Shown: positions 34,320-42,091 of the stretch, one piece after another
Position numbering within the stretch: the stretch's first letter is position 1
Layout of the letters: each line of letters opens with the position of its first letter
Translations under genes and position numbers: made by a program
The notes under the pieces: generated by a model
Database searches by the model: none
The model's input: the letters and a program-made list of their open reading frames with translations, nothing else
What the model was told of the DNA's origin: nothing
Assembly (NCBI RefSeq): GCF_030409805.1
Contig: NZ_JAUFQP010000010.1
Coordinates: 687,001-751,000, forward strand
Reading direction: 5' to 3'
DNA: 64,000 nt
Origin: Algibacter miyuki
GTDB lineage: Bacteria; Bacteroidota; Bacteroidia; Flavobacteriales; Flavobacteriaceae

Positions 34320-35726
34320 ATGGAAAAATTTAGTCTATACACACATCACAAAAAAATATTAACAGATACCATTACACCTGTATCCGTTTACTATAAAATA
34401 CGCGATAAATACCCAAATAGCATTCTATTAGAAAGTGGCGACTACCATAGAAGTCATAAAAACTTCTCGTACATCTGTTTCAATCCAATCGCCTCTATAA
34501 AGGTAGAGAATGAAGTGATATCGCAAACTTTTCCAGATGGCAGTTCAACTTCACTTAATATTACAAGCGAAATAAATGTAGCCGATGAAATTCACGATTT
34601 CACCAAACGTTTTAAACCACAATCCGACGAAGATTTTAAGTTTATAAACAACGGTATATTTGGTTACACTGCTTACGATGCCGTACGTTATTTTGAAGAT
34701 GTACAAATTAGTAAAAAAGACAACTCGGTAGTTATACCAGATATCTATTATGCGGTTTACAAAAATATCATTGCCATAAACCATTACAAAAATGAAGCTT
34801 ATATTTTCGCGCATTGTTATGATGATGCCGAAAATAATATCGATGCCATTGATAAACTTATAAACGTGCAAAACTTTGCATCTTATAATTTCAAATCTAA
34901 AGGTGATATACAATCTAATTTAACCGACGACGAATTTAAAAATCAAGTTGAATTAGCACGTAAACACTGTGCACGAGGCGATGTTTTTCAACTCGTATTA
35001 TCACGTCGTTTTTCACAAGAATTTACTGGCGACGATTTCAATATCTATCGCGCCCTTCGTAGCATAAACCCATCACCATACTTGTTTTATTTCGATTATG
35101 GCGATTTTAAAATATTTGGTAGTTCGCCCGAAGCTCAACTTATTGTTTCCGAAGGTATGGCAGAAATCCACCCTATTGCCGGAACTTTTAAACGTACAGG
35201 CGACGAGGAAAAAGATGAAATATTAGCAGAAAAACTTAAAAAAGACGACAAAGAAAACGCCGAACACGTAATGCTTGTCGATCTTGCACGAAACGATTTA
35301 AGTCGTCACGGCAGCGAAGTAAAAGTAGTAACCTACCGTGAAGTTCAGTTTTTCTCACACGTTATTCACCTCGTTAGTAAAGTCGTTGGAAAAAAACACA
35401 AAAGTACTTCAACTATGCAAGTCGTAGCCGATACTTTTCCAGCAGGAACCTTAAGTGGCGCACCAAAACACCGTGCCATGCAACTTATCGAGCAGTACGA
35501 AAAAACAAGTCGTGGCTATTACGGCGGAGCCATAGGCTTTATGGATTTCGACGGCAATTTCAATCATGCCATCATGATCCGTACTTTTTTGAGTAAAGAT
35601 TATAAATTGAACTGGCAAGCAGGCGCCGGAATGGTATCAAAATCCAATGCCGAAAGCGAGCTACAAGAAGTATTTAACAAACTCGGCGCATTAACAAAAG
35701 CCATAAAAGTAGCCGAAGACATTTAA
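34320..35726 (+). CDS. trpE: Anthranilate synthase component I
   Basis: The 468-residue subunit makes anthranilate from chorismate, using ammonia from TrpG. The N-terminal ILLES (near residues 34-38) is part of the allosteric tryptophan site, so feedback inhibition is expected in addition to attenuation. Catalytic-domain motifs are IFGSSPEAQL, IAGTFKRTG, HVMLVDLARNDLSRHG, GTLSGAPKHRAM and GAGMVSKSNAESE. It is the first structural gene after the leader. The gap to trpG (497 bp) is filled with repeats, unusual for a trp operon. Confidence 0.97.
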   Translation: MEKFSLYTHHKKILTDTITPVSVYYKIRDKYPNSILLESGDYHRSHKNFSYICFNPIASIKVENEVISQTFPDGSSTSLNITSEINVADEIHDFTKRFKPQSDEDFKFINNGIFGYTAYDAVRYFEDVQISKKDNSVVIPDIYYAVYKNIIAINHYKNEAYIFAHCYDDAENNIDAIDKLINVQNFASYNFKSKGDIQSNLTDDEFKNQVELARKHCARGDVFQLVLSRRFSQEFTGDDFNIYRALRSINPSPYLFYFDYGDFKIFGSSPEAQLIVSEGMAEIHPIAGTFKRTGDEEKDEILAEKLKKDDKENAEHVMLVDLARNDLSRHGSEVKVVTYREVQFFSHVIHLVSKVVGKKHKSTSTMQVVADTFPAGTLSGAPKHRAMQLIEQYEKTSRGYYGGAIGFMDFDGNFNHAIMIRTFLSKDYKLNWQAGAGMVSKSNAESELQEVFNKLGALTKAIKVAEDI

Positions 35727-35730
35727 ATAA

Positions 35731-36187
35731 TTTGGACGTTACCCGAAAAGGGGCGGGCTTTGAAGAGAGTCTCAGTATTCAGTAGCAGTTGGCAGTGTTT
35801 ACTCGAATGAATAAAAAAAGCAACAGTGAGTAGTTGCAGTTAACAGAGCTTGCTCAGATAAAAAAAAGAAGTAAAAATTGGAAAGAAAAACAAACATAAC
35901 AAAAGTGAAACTCCCAAATTCTGACGTAGTTGGAAAACGTTAATCTGCAGAAATAATGAGCGAAAAACGGAACTGCAAAACGAAGTTTTAAGCATGAAGT
36001 TTTTCAGCGAATGTTCCGAAGGAATTTCATCAGATTAACATGATTTTTTGGTTCGTTTTGCATCAAGGCAAAATGAACAGAAAGTGAAAAAAATAAGAAA
36101 AAGTAGCAGTGAGCAGTTGCAGTAAAACAGTGCTTACTCAGATAAAAATAAAAAAGTCAAAGTAAACCAACACTTACTCGACTAATA
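35731..36187. repeat. Repeat-filled gap between trpE and trpG
   Basis: No gene is present. From left to right: a fragment (copy E, minus orientation) of the dispersed element at 35734-35762, reading GGACGTTACCCG and GGGGCGGGCTTTG; two CAGT-rich units (about 35771-35810 and 35821-35860); a 9-bp inverted pair GTTAATCTG/CAGATTAAC (35939-35947, 36031-36039); a 28-bp dyad GTTCGTTTTGC/GCAAAATGAAC (36051-36061, 36068-36078); and two more CAGT-type units (about 36101-36147 and 36157-36187). Confidence 0.8.
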
Positions 36188-36223
36188 AATAAAATTCAGA
36201 GTCATCTGAAAAAAAATAAAATT

Positions 36224-36787
36224 ATGAAAGTACTAGTCATAGACAATTACGACAGTTTCACATACAATCTAGTTCATTACCTAGAAGATTTAAACTGCGA
36301 TGTTACCGTAGTACGTAACGACAAACTCACTCTAGACGATGTTAAACCGTTCCATAAAATTGTACTATCGCCAGGCCCAGGAATTCCAGACGAAGCTGGT
36401 TTACTAAAAGCCATTATAGAAACCTACGCACCAACAAAAAGCATTTTAGGTGTTTGCCTTGGCCAACAAGCCATAGGTGAAGTTTTTGGAGGTTCGCTTA
36501 TAAACCTAGAAGACGTTTACCACGGTGTAGCAACAAATGTTACCATAACCGTAGACGACGAAATCTTATTTAAAGGTTTAGATAAAAACATAGAAGTTGG
36601 GCGTTACCACTCATGGGTAGTAAATCCAAACTTACCAGAAAGTTTAGAAGCCACATCGGTAGATGCTAACGGACAAATTATGTCTTTACGCCATAAAGTT
36701 TACGATGTTCGTGGTGTACAATATCATCCTGAATCGGTTTTAACACCTAACGGAAAAGCGATATTAAAAAACTGGGTGGAAAATTAA
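36224..36787 (+). CDS. trpG: Anthranilate synthase component II (glutamine amidotransferase)
   Basis: The 187-residue subunit hydrolyses glutamine and passes ammonia to TrpE. The class I amidotransferase triad is visible: Cys in ILGVCLGQQAIGE, and His and Glu in QYHPESVLTP. VLSPGPGIPDEAG is the conserved oxyanion-side loop. It is a free-standing TrpG, not fused to TrpE or TrpD. A CAGT-rich repeat follows its stop. Confidence 0.97.
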   Translation: MKVLVIDNYDSFTYNLVHYLEDLNCDVTVVRNDKLTLDDVKPFHKIVLSPGPGIPDEAGLLKAIIETYAPTKSILGVCLGQQAIGEVFGGSLINLEDVYHGVATNVTITVDDEILFKGLDKNIEVGRYHSWVVNPNLPESLEATSVDANGQIMSLRHKVYDVRGVQYHPESVLTPNGKAILKNWVEN

Positions 36788-36790
36788 AAG

Positions 36791-36835
36791 CAGTATTCAG
36801 TTTTCAGTCGCAGTAAAACAGAACTTACTCGAATG
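36791..36835. repeat. CAGT-rich intergenic repeat between trpG and trpD
   Basis: The unit starts GCAGTATTCAGTTTTCAGTC, continues GCAGTAAAACAG and ends TTACTCGAATGAAA. It matches the units in the trpE-trpG gap and at 37891. Confidence 0.7.
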
Positions 36836-36891
36836 AAAGTGCACAAATAACCAACAACTATTAACCAGTAACAATTATCTCTTTTATAGAA

Positions 36892-37884
36892 ATGAAGAAC
36901 TTACTAAACAGATTAATAAATCACGACACCTTATCTACCGAAGAGGCTAAACAAATCTTGGTAAACATATCGAATGATGCGTATAACCCGAGCCAAATAG
37001 CATGTTTTTTATCAGTTTTTATGATGAGAAGCATTACTCTCGAAGAACTAAAAGGTTTTAGAGATGCACTTCTAGAGCTTTGCTTACCCATAAATCTTAG
37101 CGATTTTAACGCGATCGATATTGTAGGTACTGGTGGCGATGGTAAAAACACATTCAACATCTCTACCCTATCGGCTTTTATTACGGCAGGTGCAGGTGTT
37201 CATGTTTCTAAACATGGAAATTATGGCGTATCATCTACATCAGGTTCTTCAAATGTTATGGAGCATTTAGGTGTGAAATTTTCTAATAATGAAGATTTTT
37301 TAAAACGCGCTTTGGACCAAGCAGGTATATGTATTTTACATGCACCACTATTTCACCCAGCAATGAAAAACGTAGCACCTATTCGTAAAGAACTTGGTGT
37401 TAAAACTTTTTTCAATATGTTAGGGCCTTTAGTAAATCCGTCGTTTCCAAAAAATCATGTTTTAGGTGTTTTTAATTTAGAAGTTTTGAGACTTTATAGT
37501 TTCTTATTTCAAAACACAGGGCACAATTATAATATTGTTTACGCTTTAGATGGTTACGATGAAATTTCATTAACAGGAAAAGCGAAAATTATTTCTAATC
37601 ATACCGAAAAACTTTTTTCACCTGAAGATTTAGGCGTTTCAATAATTAAACAAGAAGATATTTTTGGTGGAGACTCTATAAAAGATGCCGCAACTATATT
37701 TGTTGAGATCATTTCTGGAAAAGGAACTGAAGCCCAAAACAACGTAGTTTGTGCTAATGCCGGTTTAGCTATTGCTACTTCAAAACAAATTTCGCATCAA
37801 GAAGGTTTTGAACTAGCAAAAGAATCGTTGTTTTCTGGAAAAGCAAAAACCTGTTTAGATAAATTAATTGAGTTAAGTAAATAA
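36892..37884 (+). CDS. trpD: Anthranilate phosphoribosyltransferase
   Basis: The enzyme joins anthranilate to phosphoribosyl pyrophosphate. The 330-residue product shows the PRPP-binding glycine loop IVGTGGDGKNTFNIST and the signature KHGNYGVSSTSGSSNVMEHLG, plus FFNMLGPLVNPSFPKNHVLGVF. Length is normal. It lies in the order E-G-D-C-F-B-A typical of Bacteroidota, but with a repeat on each side. Confidence 0.97.
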   Translation: MKNLLNRLINHDTLSTEEAKQILVNISNDAYNPSQIACFLSVFMMRSITLEELKGFRDALLELCLPINLSDFNAIDIVGTGGDGKNTFNISTLSAFITAGAGVHVSKHGNYGVSSTSGSSNVMEHLGVKFSNNEDFLKRALDQAGICILHAPLFHPAMKNVAPIRKELGVKTFFNMLGPLVNPSFPKNHVLGVFNLEVLRLYSFLFQNTGHNYNIVYALDGYDEISLTGKAKIISNHTEKLFSPEDLGVSIIKQEDIFGGDSIKDAATIFVEIISGKGTEAQNNVVCANAGLAIATSKQISHQEGFELAKESLFSGKAKTCLDKLIELSK

Positions 37885-37890
37885 AAAAAG

Positions 37891-37935
37891 TCTGCAGTTG
37901 ATAGTATTCAGTTGGCAGTTTGCTCACTCAAAACT
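37891..37935. repeat. CAGT-rich intergenic repeat between trpD and trpC
   Basis: The unit reads CTGCAGTTGATAGTATTCAG, then TTGGCAGTTTGCTCACTC. It is the sixth unit of this family within the operon. Confidence 0.65.
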
Positions 37936-37961
37936 TAAGACTCAGGCTTCAAGACTAGAAC

Positions 37962-38747
37962 ATGAATATTTTAGACAAAATAACATTAGATAAGCGTAAG
38001 GAAGTTGAACTTCGTAAAAGTTTAATCCCAGTTTCTCAATTAGAACAATCTGTTTTATTCGGAAGACAAACCGTTTCTCTTGCAAACAATCTACGCAATA
38101 GTAAATCCGGAATTATCGCCGAACATAAACGCCGATCGCCATCAAAATCTGTAATTAATAACAACTTAAACGTTCAAGATGTAGCAAAAGGGTATCAAGA
38201 TGCGGGCGTTTGCGGCATGTCTGTTCTAACCGATGGAAAATACTTTGGAGGCTCTCTAGACGATTTATTAACAGCAAGAGCAAGTTGCAACTTACCATTA
38301 CTTAGAAAAGAATTTATAATCGATGAATATCAAATGCTAGAAGCCAAGGCTTATGGTGCTGATGTTATTCTTCTTATTGCAGCTATTCTATCTCGAGACG
38401 AAATAAAACAATTCTCAGAGTTTGCTAAAAGCTTAAATTTAGATGTGCTTTTAGAAGTACATAACGAAGAAGAATTACATAAATCGATTATGCCAAGTTT
38501 AGATATGCTTGGTGTAAATAACAGAAATTTAAAAACCTTCGAGGTGAGTTTAGAAACCAGTAAATTATTAAGCACACAGATACCAAACGATTTTGTAAAA
38601 GTATCAGAAAGCGGCATAAGTAGCGTTGAAGCCATTAAAGAACTTCAGCCTTTTGGATATCAAGGATTTTTAATAGGTGAAAACTTTATGAAAACGGATA
38701 ATCCTGGGGCAAGTGCTACCGATTTTATAAACCAATTGAATCAATAA
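37962..38747 (+). CDS. trpC: Indole-3-glycerol phosphate synthase
   Basis: This TIM-barrel enzyme (261 residues) closes the indole ring. Motifs are IAEHKRRSPSKSVIN (catalytic Lys), VLTDGKYFGGSLDDL, LLRKEFIIDEYQ, EVHNEEELHKSI, LGVNNRNLKTFEV and VSESGISSVEAI. It is a single-function protein, with trpF as a separate gene 42 bp on. Confidence 0.97.
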   Translation: MNILDKITLDKRKEVELRKSLIPVSQLEQSVLFGRQTVSLANNLRNSKSGIIAEHKRRSPSKSVINNNLNVQDVAKGYQDAGVCGMSVLTDGKYFGGSLDDLLTARASCNLPLLRKEFIIDEYQMLEAKAYGADVILLIAAILSRDEIKQFSEFAKSLNLDVLLEVHNEEELHKSIMPSLDMLGVNNRNLKTFEVSLETSKLLSTQIPNDFVKVSESGISSVEAIKELQPFGYQGFLIGENFMKTDNPGASATDFINQLNQ

Positions 38748-38789
38748 AATTTTACTGAATTTATTTTAGAACAACACAAATTGAACATC

Positions 38790-39416
38790 ATGAAACTGAA
38801 AATTTGCGGAATGAAATATCAAGATAATATGACTGAAGTCGCTGGCCTACAGCCCGACTATTTAGGTTTTATATTCTACGATAAATCGTCTAGAAATTTC
38901 GACACATCCATTCCCGAAATATCAAATTCTATAAAAAAGACTGGTGTTTTTGTTAATGAAGATTTACAAGTTGTTATTGAAAAAATAAAAACATTCAACT
39001 TACAAGCTGTTCAATTACACGGCGAAGAATCCCCGGAATATTGTAACGATTTAAAAGGAAAAGTATCAGAAATCATTAAAGTATTCTCTATTAAAAACGA
39101 ATTCAATTTTGAGGTTTTAAAGCCTTACGAAGCGGTTTGCGATTACTTTCTATTCGATACCAAAGGAAAACACCCTGGCGGAAATGGATACACTTTCGAT
39201 TGGAATGTGCTAAACAATTACCCGTCTACCAAACCCTTCTTTTTAAGTGGTGGTATTGGTTTCGATGAAATTGAAGCGGTTAAAAAGTTTCAACAAAGTA
39301 CGGCATCAAAATACTGCTATGCTTTAGATGTAAATAGTAAGTTTGAAATAGAACCCGGATTAAAAGATATTAAATTATTAGAAAATTTTAAACAAAGTTT
39401 GTCATTCCGCAGTTGA
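38790..39416 (+). CDS. trpF: Phosphoribosylanthranilate isomerase
   Basis: The 208-residue isomerase has the family start MKLKICGMKY (catalytic Cys), VFVNEDLQVVIEKI, LQAVQLHGEESPEYC, LFDTKGKHPGGNGYTFDW (catalytic Asp) and FLSGGIGFDEIEAV. The open frame starts nine bases earlier at TTG; the ATG at 38790 is chosen. Its last codons (SFRS then TGA) come from the left arm of the palindromic repeat at 39398, so insertion of that repeat rewrote the C-terminus. Confidence 0.95.
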   Translation: MKLKICGMKYQDNMTEVAGLQPDYLGFIFYDKSSRNFDTSIPEISNSIKKTGVFVNEDLQVVIEKIKTFNLQAVQLHGEESPEYCNDLKGKVSEIIKVFSIKNEFNFEVLKPYEAVCDYFLFDTKGKHPGGNGYTFDWNVLNNYPSTKPFFLSGGIGFDEIEAVKKFQQSTASKYCYALDVNSKFEIEPGLKDIKLLENFKQSLSFRS

Positions 39417-39477
39417 TGTGGAATTCATTATAAATTAAACCAAAAAATAAGATTCCCTCCTTCGAGGGAATGACAAA
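39398..39477. repeat. Paired palindromic repeat between trpF and trpB (no nuclease)
   Basis: The 80-bp unit has terminal inverted repeats TTTGTCATTCC (39398-39408) and GGAATGACAAA (39467-39477). Each end is a small palindrome: ATTCC...GGAAT on the left (degenerate) and ATTCCCTC-CTTC-GAGGGAAT on the right. The right arm matches the right arm of the GIY-YIG unit at 41002 nearly base for base. It looks like a nuclease-free relative of that unit. It supplies the trpF stop and an ATG in frame with trpB. Confidence 0.8.
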
Positions 39478-39484
39478 AGAAAAC

Positions 39485-40669
39485 ATGATGAATTATAACG
39501 TAAACGAAAAAGGCTATTACGGCGAATTTGGTGGTGCATTTATTCCAGAAATGCTTTACCCAAATGTGGAAGAGTTACGCCAAAACTATTTAAAAGTGAT
39601 GGCCGAACCAGATTTCAAAAAAGAATTCGATCAACTTTTAAAAGATTATGTTGGTCGCCCATCACCTTTGTATTTTGCTAAACGTCTTTCTGAAAAATAC
39701 AATACCAAAATTTATTTAAAGCGTGAAGATCTAAACCATACGGGCGCACACAAAATAAACAATACTATTGGCCAGATTTTAATGGCCAAACGCTTAGGTA
39801 AAACTCGAATTATTGCTGAAACAGGAGCTGGACAACACGGTGTTGCTACCGCTACTGTTTGTGCTTTAATGGGACTAGAATGTATTGTTTACATGGGCGA
39901 AATTGATATTGCACGCCAAGCCCCGAACGTAGCTAGAATGAAAATGTTAGGCGCTACCGTTGTGCCTGCACTTTCTGGAAGTAGAACTTTAAAAGACGCT
40001 ACAAACGAAGCGATTCGCGATTGGATTAACAACCCTGTAAACACTCACTATATTATTGGATCGGCTATTGGGCCACATCCATACCCGGATATGGTTACCA
40101 GATTTCAATCGGTAATTTCCGAAGAAATAAAATGGCAACTAAAAGAACAAATTGGGAGAGAAAACCCAGATTATGTAGTGGCTTGTATTGGTGGCGGAAG
40201 TAATGCTGCCGGAACGTACTACCACTATTTACACGAACCAGATGTAAAAATCATTGCTGTTGAAGCGGCTGGTTTAGGTGTAGATTCTGGAGAAAGTGCT
40301 GCTACTTCTGTTTTAGGACACGAAGGTGTTATTCATGGTTGTAAAACCTTGTTAATGCAAACTAAAGACGGACAAATTACGGAGCCCTACTCTATTTCGG
40401 CTGGTTTAGATTATCCTGGTGTTGGCCCAATGCACGCACATTTATGCAAAACGGGACGTGCTGAATTTATGTCGATTACCGATGATCAAGCTATGACGGC
40501 TGGTTTGGATTTATGTAAACTAGAAGGTATTATTCCGGCTATTGAGAGTTCGCATGCGCTGGCTATTTTTGAAGAAAAAACCTTCAAACCAGACGACGTG
40601 GTTGTTGTGAGTCTTTCAGGACGTGGTGATAAGGATTTACAGAATTATATTGAATATTTTAAGATATAA
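39485..40669 (+). CDS. trpB: Tryptophan synthase beta chain
   Basis: This PLP enzyme joins indole to serine. The family motifs are intact: [32 protein letters not shown] (PLP-binding Lys), [27 protein letters not shown] and [13 protein letters not shown]; 394 residues is normal. The frame continues five codons upstream to an ATG at 39470 that lies inside the palindromic repeat. The ATG at 39485 (or 39488) is the more likely native start. The GIY-YIG unit begins 9 bp after the stop. Confidence 0.96.
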   Translation: MMNYNVNEKGYYGEFGGAFIPEMLYPNVEELRQNYLKVMAEPDFKKEFDQLLKDYVGRPSPLYFAKRLSEKYNTKIYLKREDLNHTGAHKINNTIGQILMAKRLGKTRIIAETGAGQHGVATATVCALMGLECIVYMGEIDIARQAPNVARMKMLGATVVPALSGSRTLKDATNEAIRDWINNPVNTHYIIGSAIGPHPYPDMVTRFQSVISEEIKWQLKEQIGRENPDYVVACIGGGSNAAGTYYHYLHEPDVKIIAVEAAGLGVDSGESAATSVLGHEGVIHGCKTLLMQTKDGQITEPYSISAGLDYPGVGPMHAHLCKTGRAEFMSITDDQAMTAGLDLCKLEGIIPAIESSHALAIFEEKTFKPDDVVVVSLSGRGDKDLQNYIEYFKI

Positions 40670-40678
40670 GTTTCATTT

Positions 40679-41028
40679 TTTCATTTCCGCGAAGGCGGAA
40701 ATCTCAAAGTAAAACCATGGACGTACATTACGTTTACATATTAACAAATAAGAACCATACAGTTTTGTATGTTGGGCGTACTAAACAATTAAAGGTTAGG
40801 CTAAATCAACATAAAAACAATAGTTCAAAATCCTTTACAGGAAAATATAATGTTGATAAATTAGTTTACTTTGAAACAACGAAATACGTAAACAATTCAA
40901 TAAAAAGAGAACGACAAATTAAGAAATGGAATAGAGCCTGGAAAATCAATTTAATAAATAGTTTAAACCCTGATTGGAAAGACCTTTCCGAATACATTTA
41001 AAAGATTCCCTCCTTCGAGGGAATGAAA
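40679..41028 (+). mobile_element. GIY-YIG nuclease unit bounded by inverted palindromic arms
   Basis: The left arm (40679-40705) has an 8-bp stem ATTTCCGC/GCGGAAAT with loop GAAG, preceded by TTTC and followed by CTC. The right arm (41002-41028) has ATTCCCTC/GAGGGAAT with loop CTTC, the complement of GAAG. Aligned in opposite orientation the 27-nt arms agree in loop and flanks, and each keeps its own stem pairing by compensating changes. The nuclease gene between them fills the unit; its stop codon touches the right arm. It lies inside the trp operon between trpB and trpA. Confidence 0.65.
40717..41001 (+). CDS. Small GIY-YIG nuclease
   Basis: The 94-residue protein is one GIY-YIG domain. 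Tyr7 in YVYIL, Tyr18 in LYVGRT, Arg28 in KVRLNQH and Glu65 in SIKRERQIKKW match the catalytic residues, and the Arg to Glu distance equals that in UvrC. NSLNPDW at 81-87 closes the domain. It has no DNA-binding extension, as in the YhbQ/UPF0213-type group, whose role is unclear. It is an intruder in the trp operon, in the sense direction, and is enclosed by inverted palindromic arms. It could be a mobility enzyme acting on those arms; that is inference. Confidence 0.9.
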   Translation: MDVHYVYILTNKNHTVLYVGRTKQLKVRLNQHKNNSSKSFTGKYNVDKLVYFETTKYVNNSIKRERQIKKWNRAWKINLINSLNPDWKDLSEYI

Positions 41029-41043
41029 AAAATAGTCTTAAAA

Positions 41044-41808
41044 ATGAATAGAATAAACCAAAAATTACAAGAAGACAAAAAATTATTGTCCATATATTTT
41101 ACAGCCGGTTACCCGAGTTTAACCAACACTGTTTCCATTATTGAAGATTTAGAAAAAAATGGTGTAGACATGATAGAAATTGGACTTCCGTTTAGTGATC
41201 CTTTGGCCGATGGCCCAACGATACAGGCTAGTTCTACGCAAGCACTAAAAAATGGTATGACCACCGAAGTGCTTTTCGACCAGTTAAAAGATATTAGAAA
41301 AACCGTATCTATTCCGTTAATAATTATGGGTTATTTTAACCCGATGTTACAATATGGTGTGGAGGCGTTTTGCAAAAAATGTCAGGAAATAGGTATCGAT
41401 GGTTTAATAATTCCAGATTTACCGGTAGATGTTTATAAAGAAGATTACCAAGCCGTTTTTGAAAAATACGGACTAATAAATGTGTTTTTAATTACACCAC
41501 AAACATCGGTGGAGCGTATTAATTTCATCGATTCGGTTTCAAATGGATTCATTTATATGGTAAGTAGCGCAAGTGTTACTGGTAGCAGTTCTGGTTTTGG
41601 GGACGAGCAAACAAGCTATTTTAAACGTATTGCCGATATGAATTTGAAAAACCCGCAGGTTATTGGATTTGGAATTTCGGATAATGAAACTTTTACTCAA
41701 GCCACAACGTACGCTAAAGGCGCCATTATTGGTAGTGCATTTATAAAACACATTACGGAAAACGGTGTTAACAAAACGGATGTATTTGTGAAATCGATAC
41801 TCGGTTAA
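41044..41808 (+). CDS. trpA: Tryptophan synthase alpha chain
   Basis: The subunit splits indole-3-glycerol phosphate and passes indole to TrpB. The 254-residue product has FTAGYPSLTNTVSIIEDLEKNGVDMIEIGLPFSDPLADGPTIQ (catalytic Glu and Asp), GLIIPDLPVDVY and GFIYMVSSASVTGS. An ATG at 41023 in the same frame lies in the right palindromic arm of the GIY-YIG unit and would add MKKIVLK; the ATG at 41044 (MNRINQKL) matches the family start better. The stop is followed 1 bp later by the next start. Confidence 0.96.
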   Translation: MNRINQKLQEDKKLLSIYFTAGYPSLTNTVSIIEDLEKNGVDMIEIGLPFSDPLADGPTIQASSTQALKNGMTTEVLFDQLKDIRKTVSIPLIIMGYFNPMLQYGVEAFCKKCQEIGIDGLIIPDLPVDVYKEDYQAVFEKYGLINVFLITPQTSVERINFIDSVSNGFIYMVSSASVTGSSSGFGDEQTSYFKRIADMNLKNPQVIGFGISDNETFTQATTYAKGAIIGSAFIKHITENGVNKTDVFVKSILG

Positions 41809-41809
41809 A

Positions 41810-42034
41810 ATGAAAGTACTAAACGATTGGAAACTTGTTTTACTAATTTGCTTAACTTTAGGTTTAGCGCCTTTTTTCCCTGAATCTCATATCCTAGGTA
41901 AACTTAAATGGATACTAGGTGGAGCAACAGGCATGAAACTTAAAGATTGGTTTGATGTTGTTTTACACGGGTTTCCTTTTGTGCTATTAATACGAATTGT
42001 ACTCCTAAAAATATTTCAAATGAGTAAAAAATAA
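41810..42034 (+). CDS. Small two-helix membrane protein coupled to trpA
   Basis: The 74-residue product has two hydrophobic segments (about 8-22 and 46-66) and a conserved-looking middle, APFFPESHILGKLKWILGGATGMKLKDWFDVVLHG. I know similar proteins as conserved flavobacterial products without a role. The ATG is one base after the trpA stop, so it is almost certainly translated from the trp message, at least by readthrough coupling. The position is suggestive, but no link to tryptophan is visible in the sequence. Confidence 0.7.
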   Translation: MKVLNDWKLVLLICLTLGLAPFFPESHILGKLKWILGGATGMKLKDWFDVVLHGFPFVLLIRIVLLKIFQMSKK

Positions 42035-42091
42035 AGAACAAATATCGTTAGTAAATTAATAAAATTTATTCTTGCCTAAAAATAAGATAAC

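Noticed and set aside
40717..41001. The GIY-YIG gene as a group I intron homing nuclease
   Set aside because: It interrupts no gene and shows no intron core. trpB and trpA on either side are complete, so an intergenic unit is the better reading.
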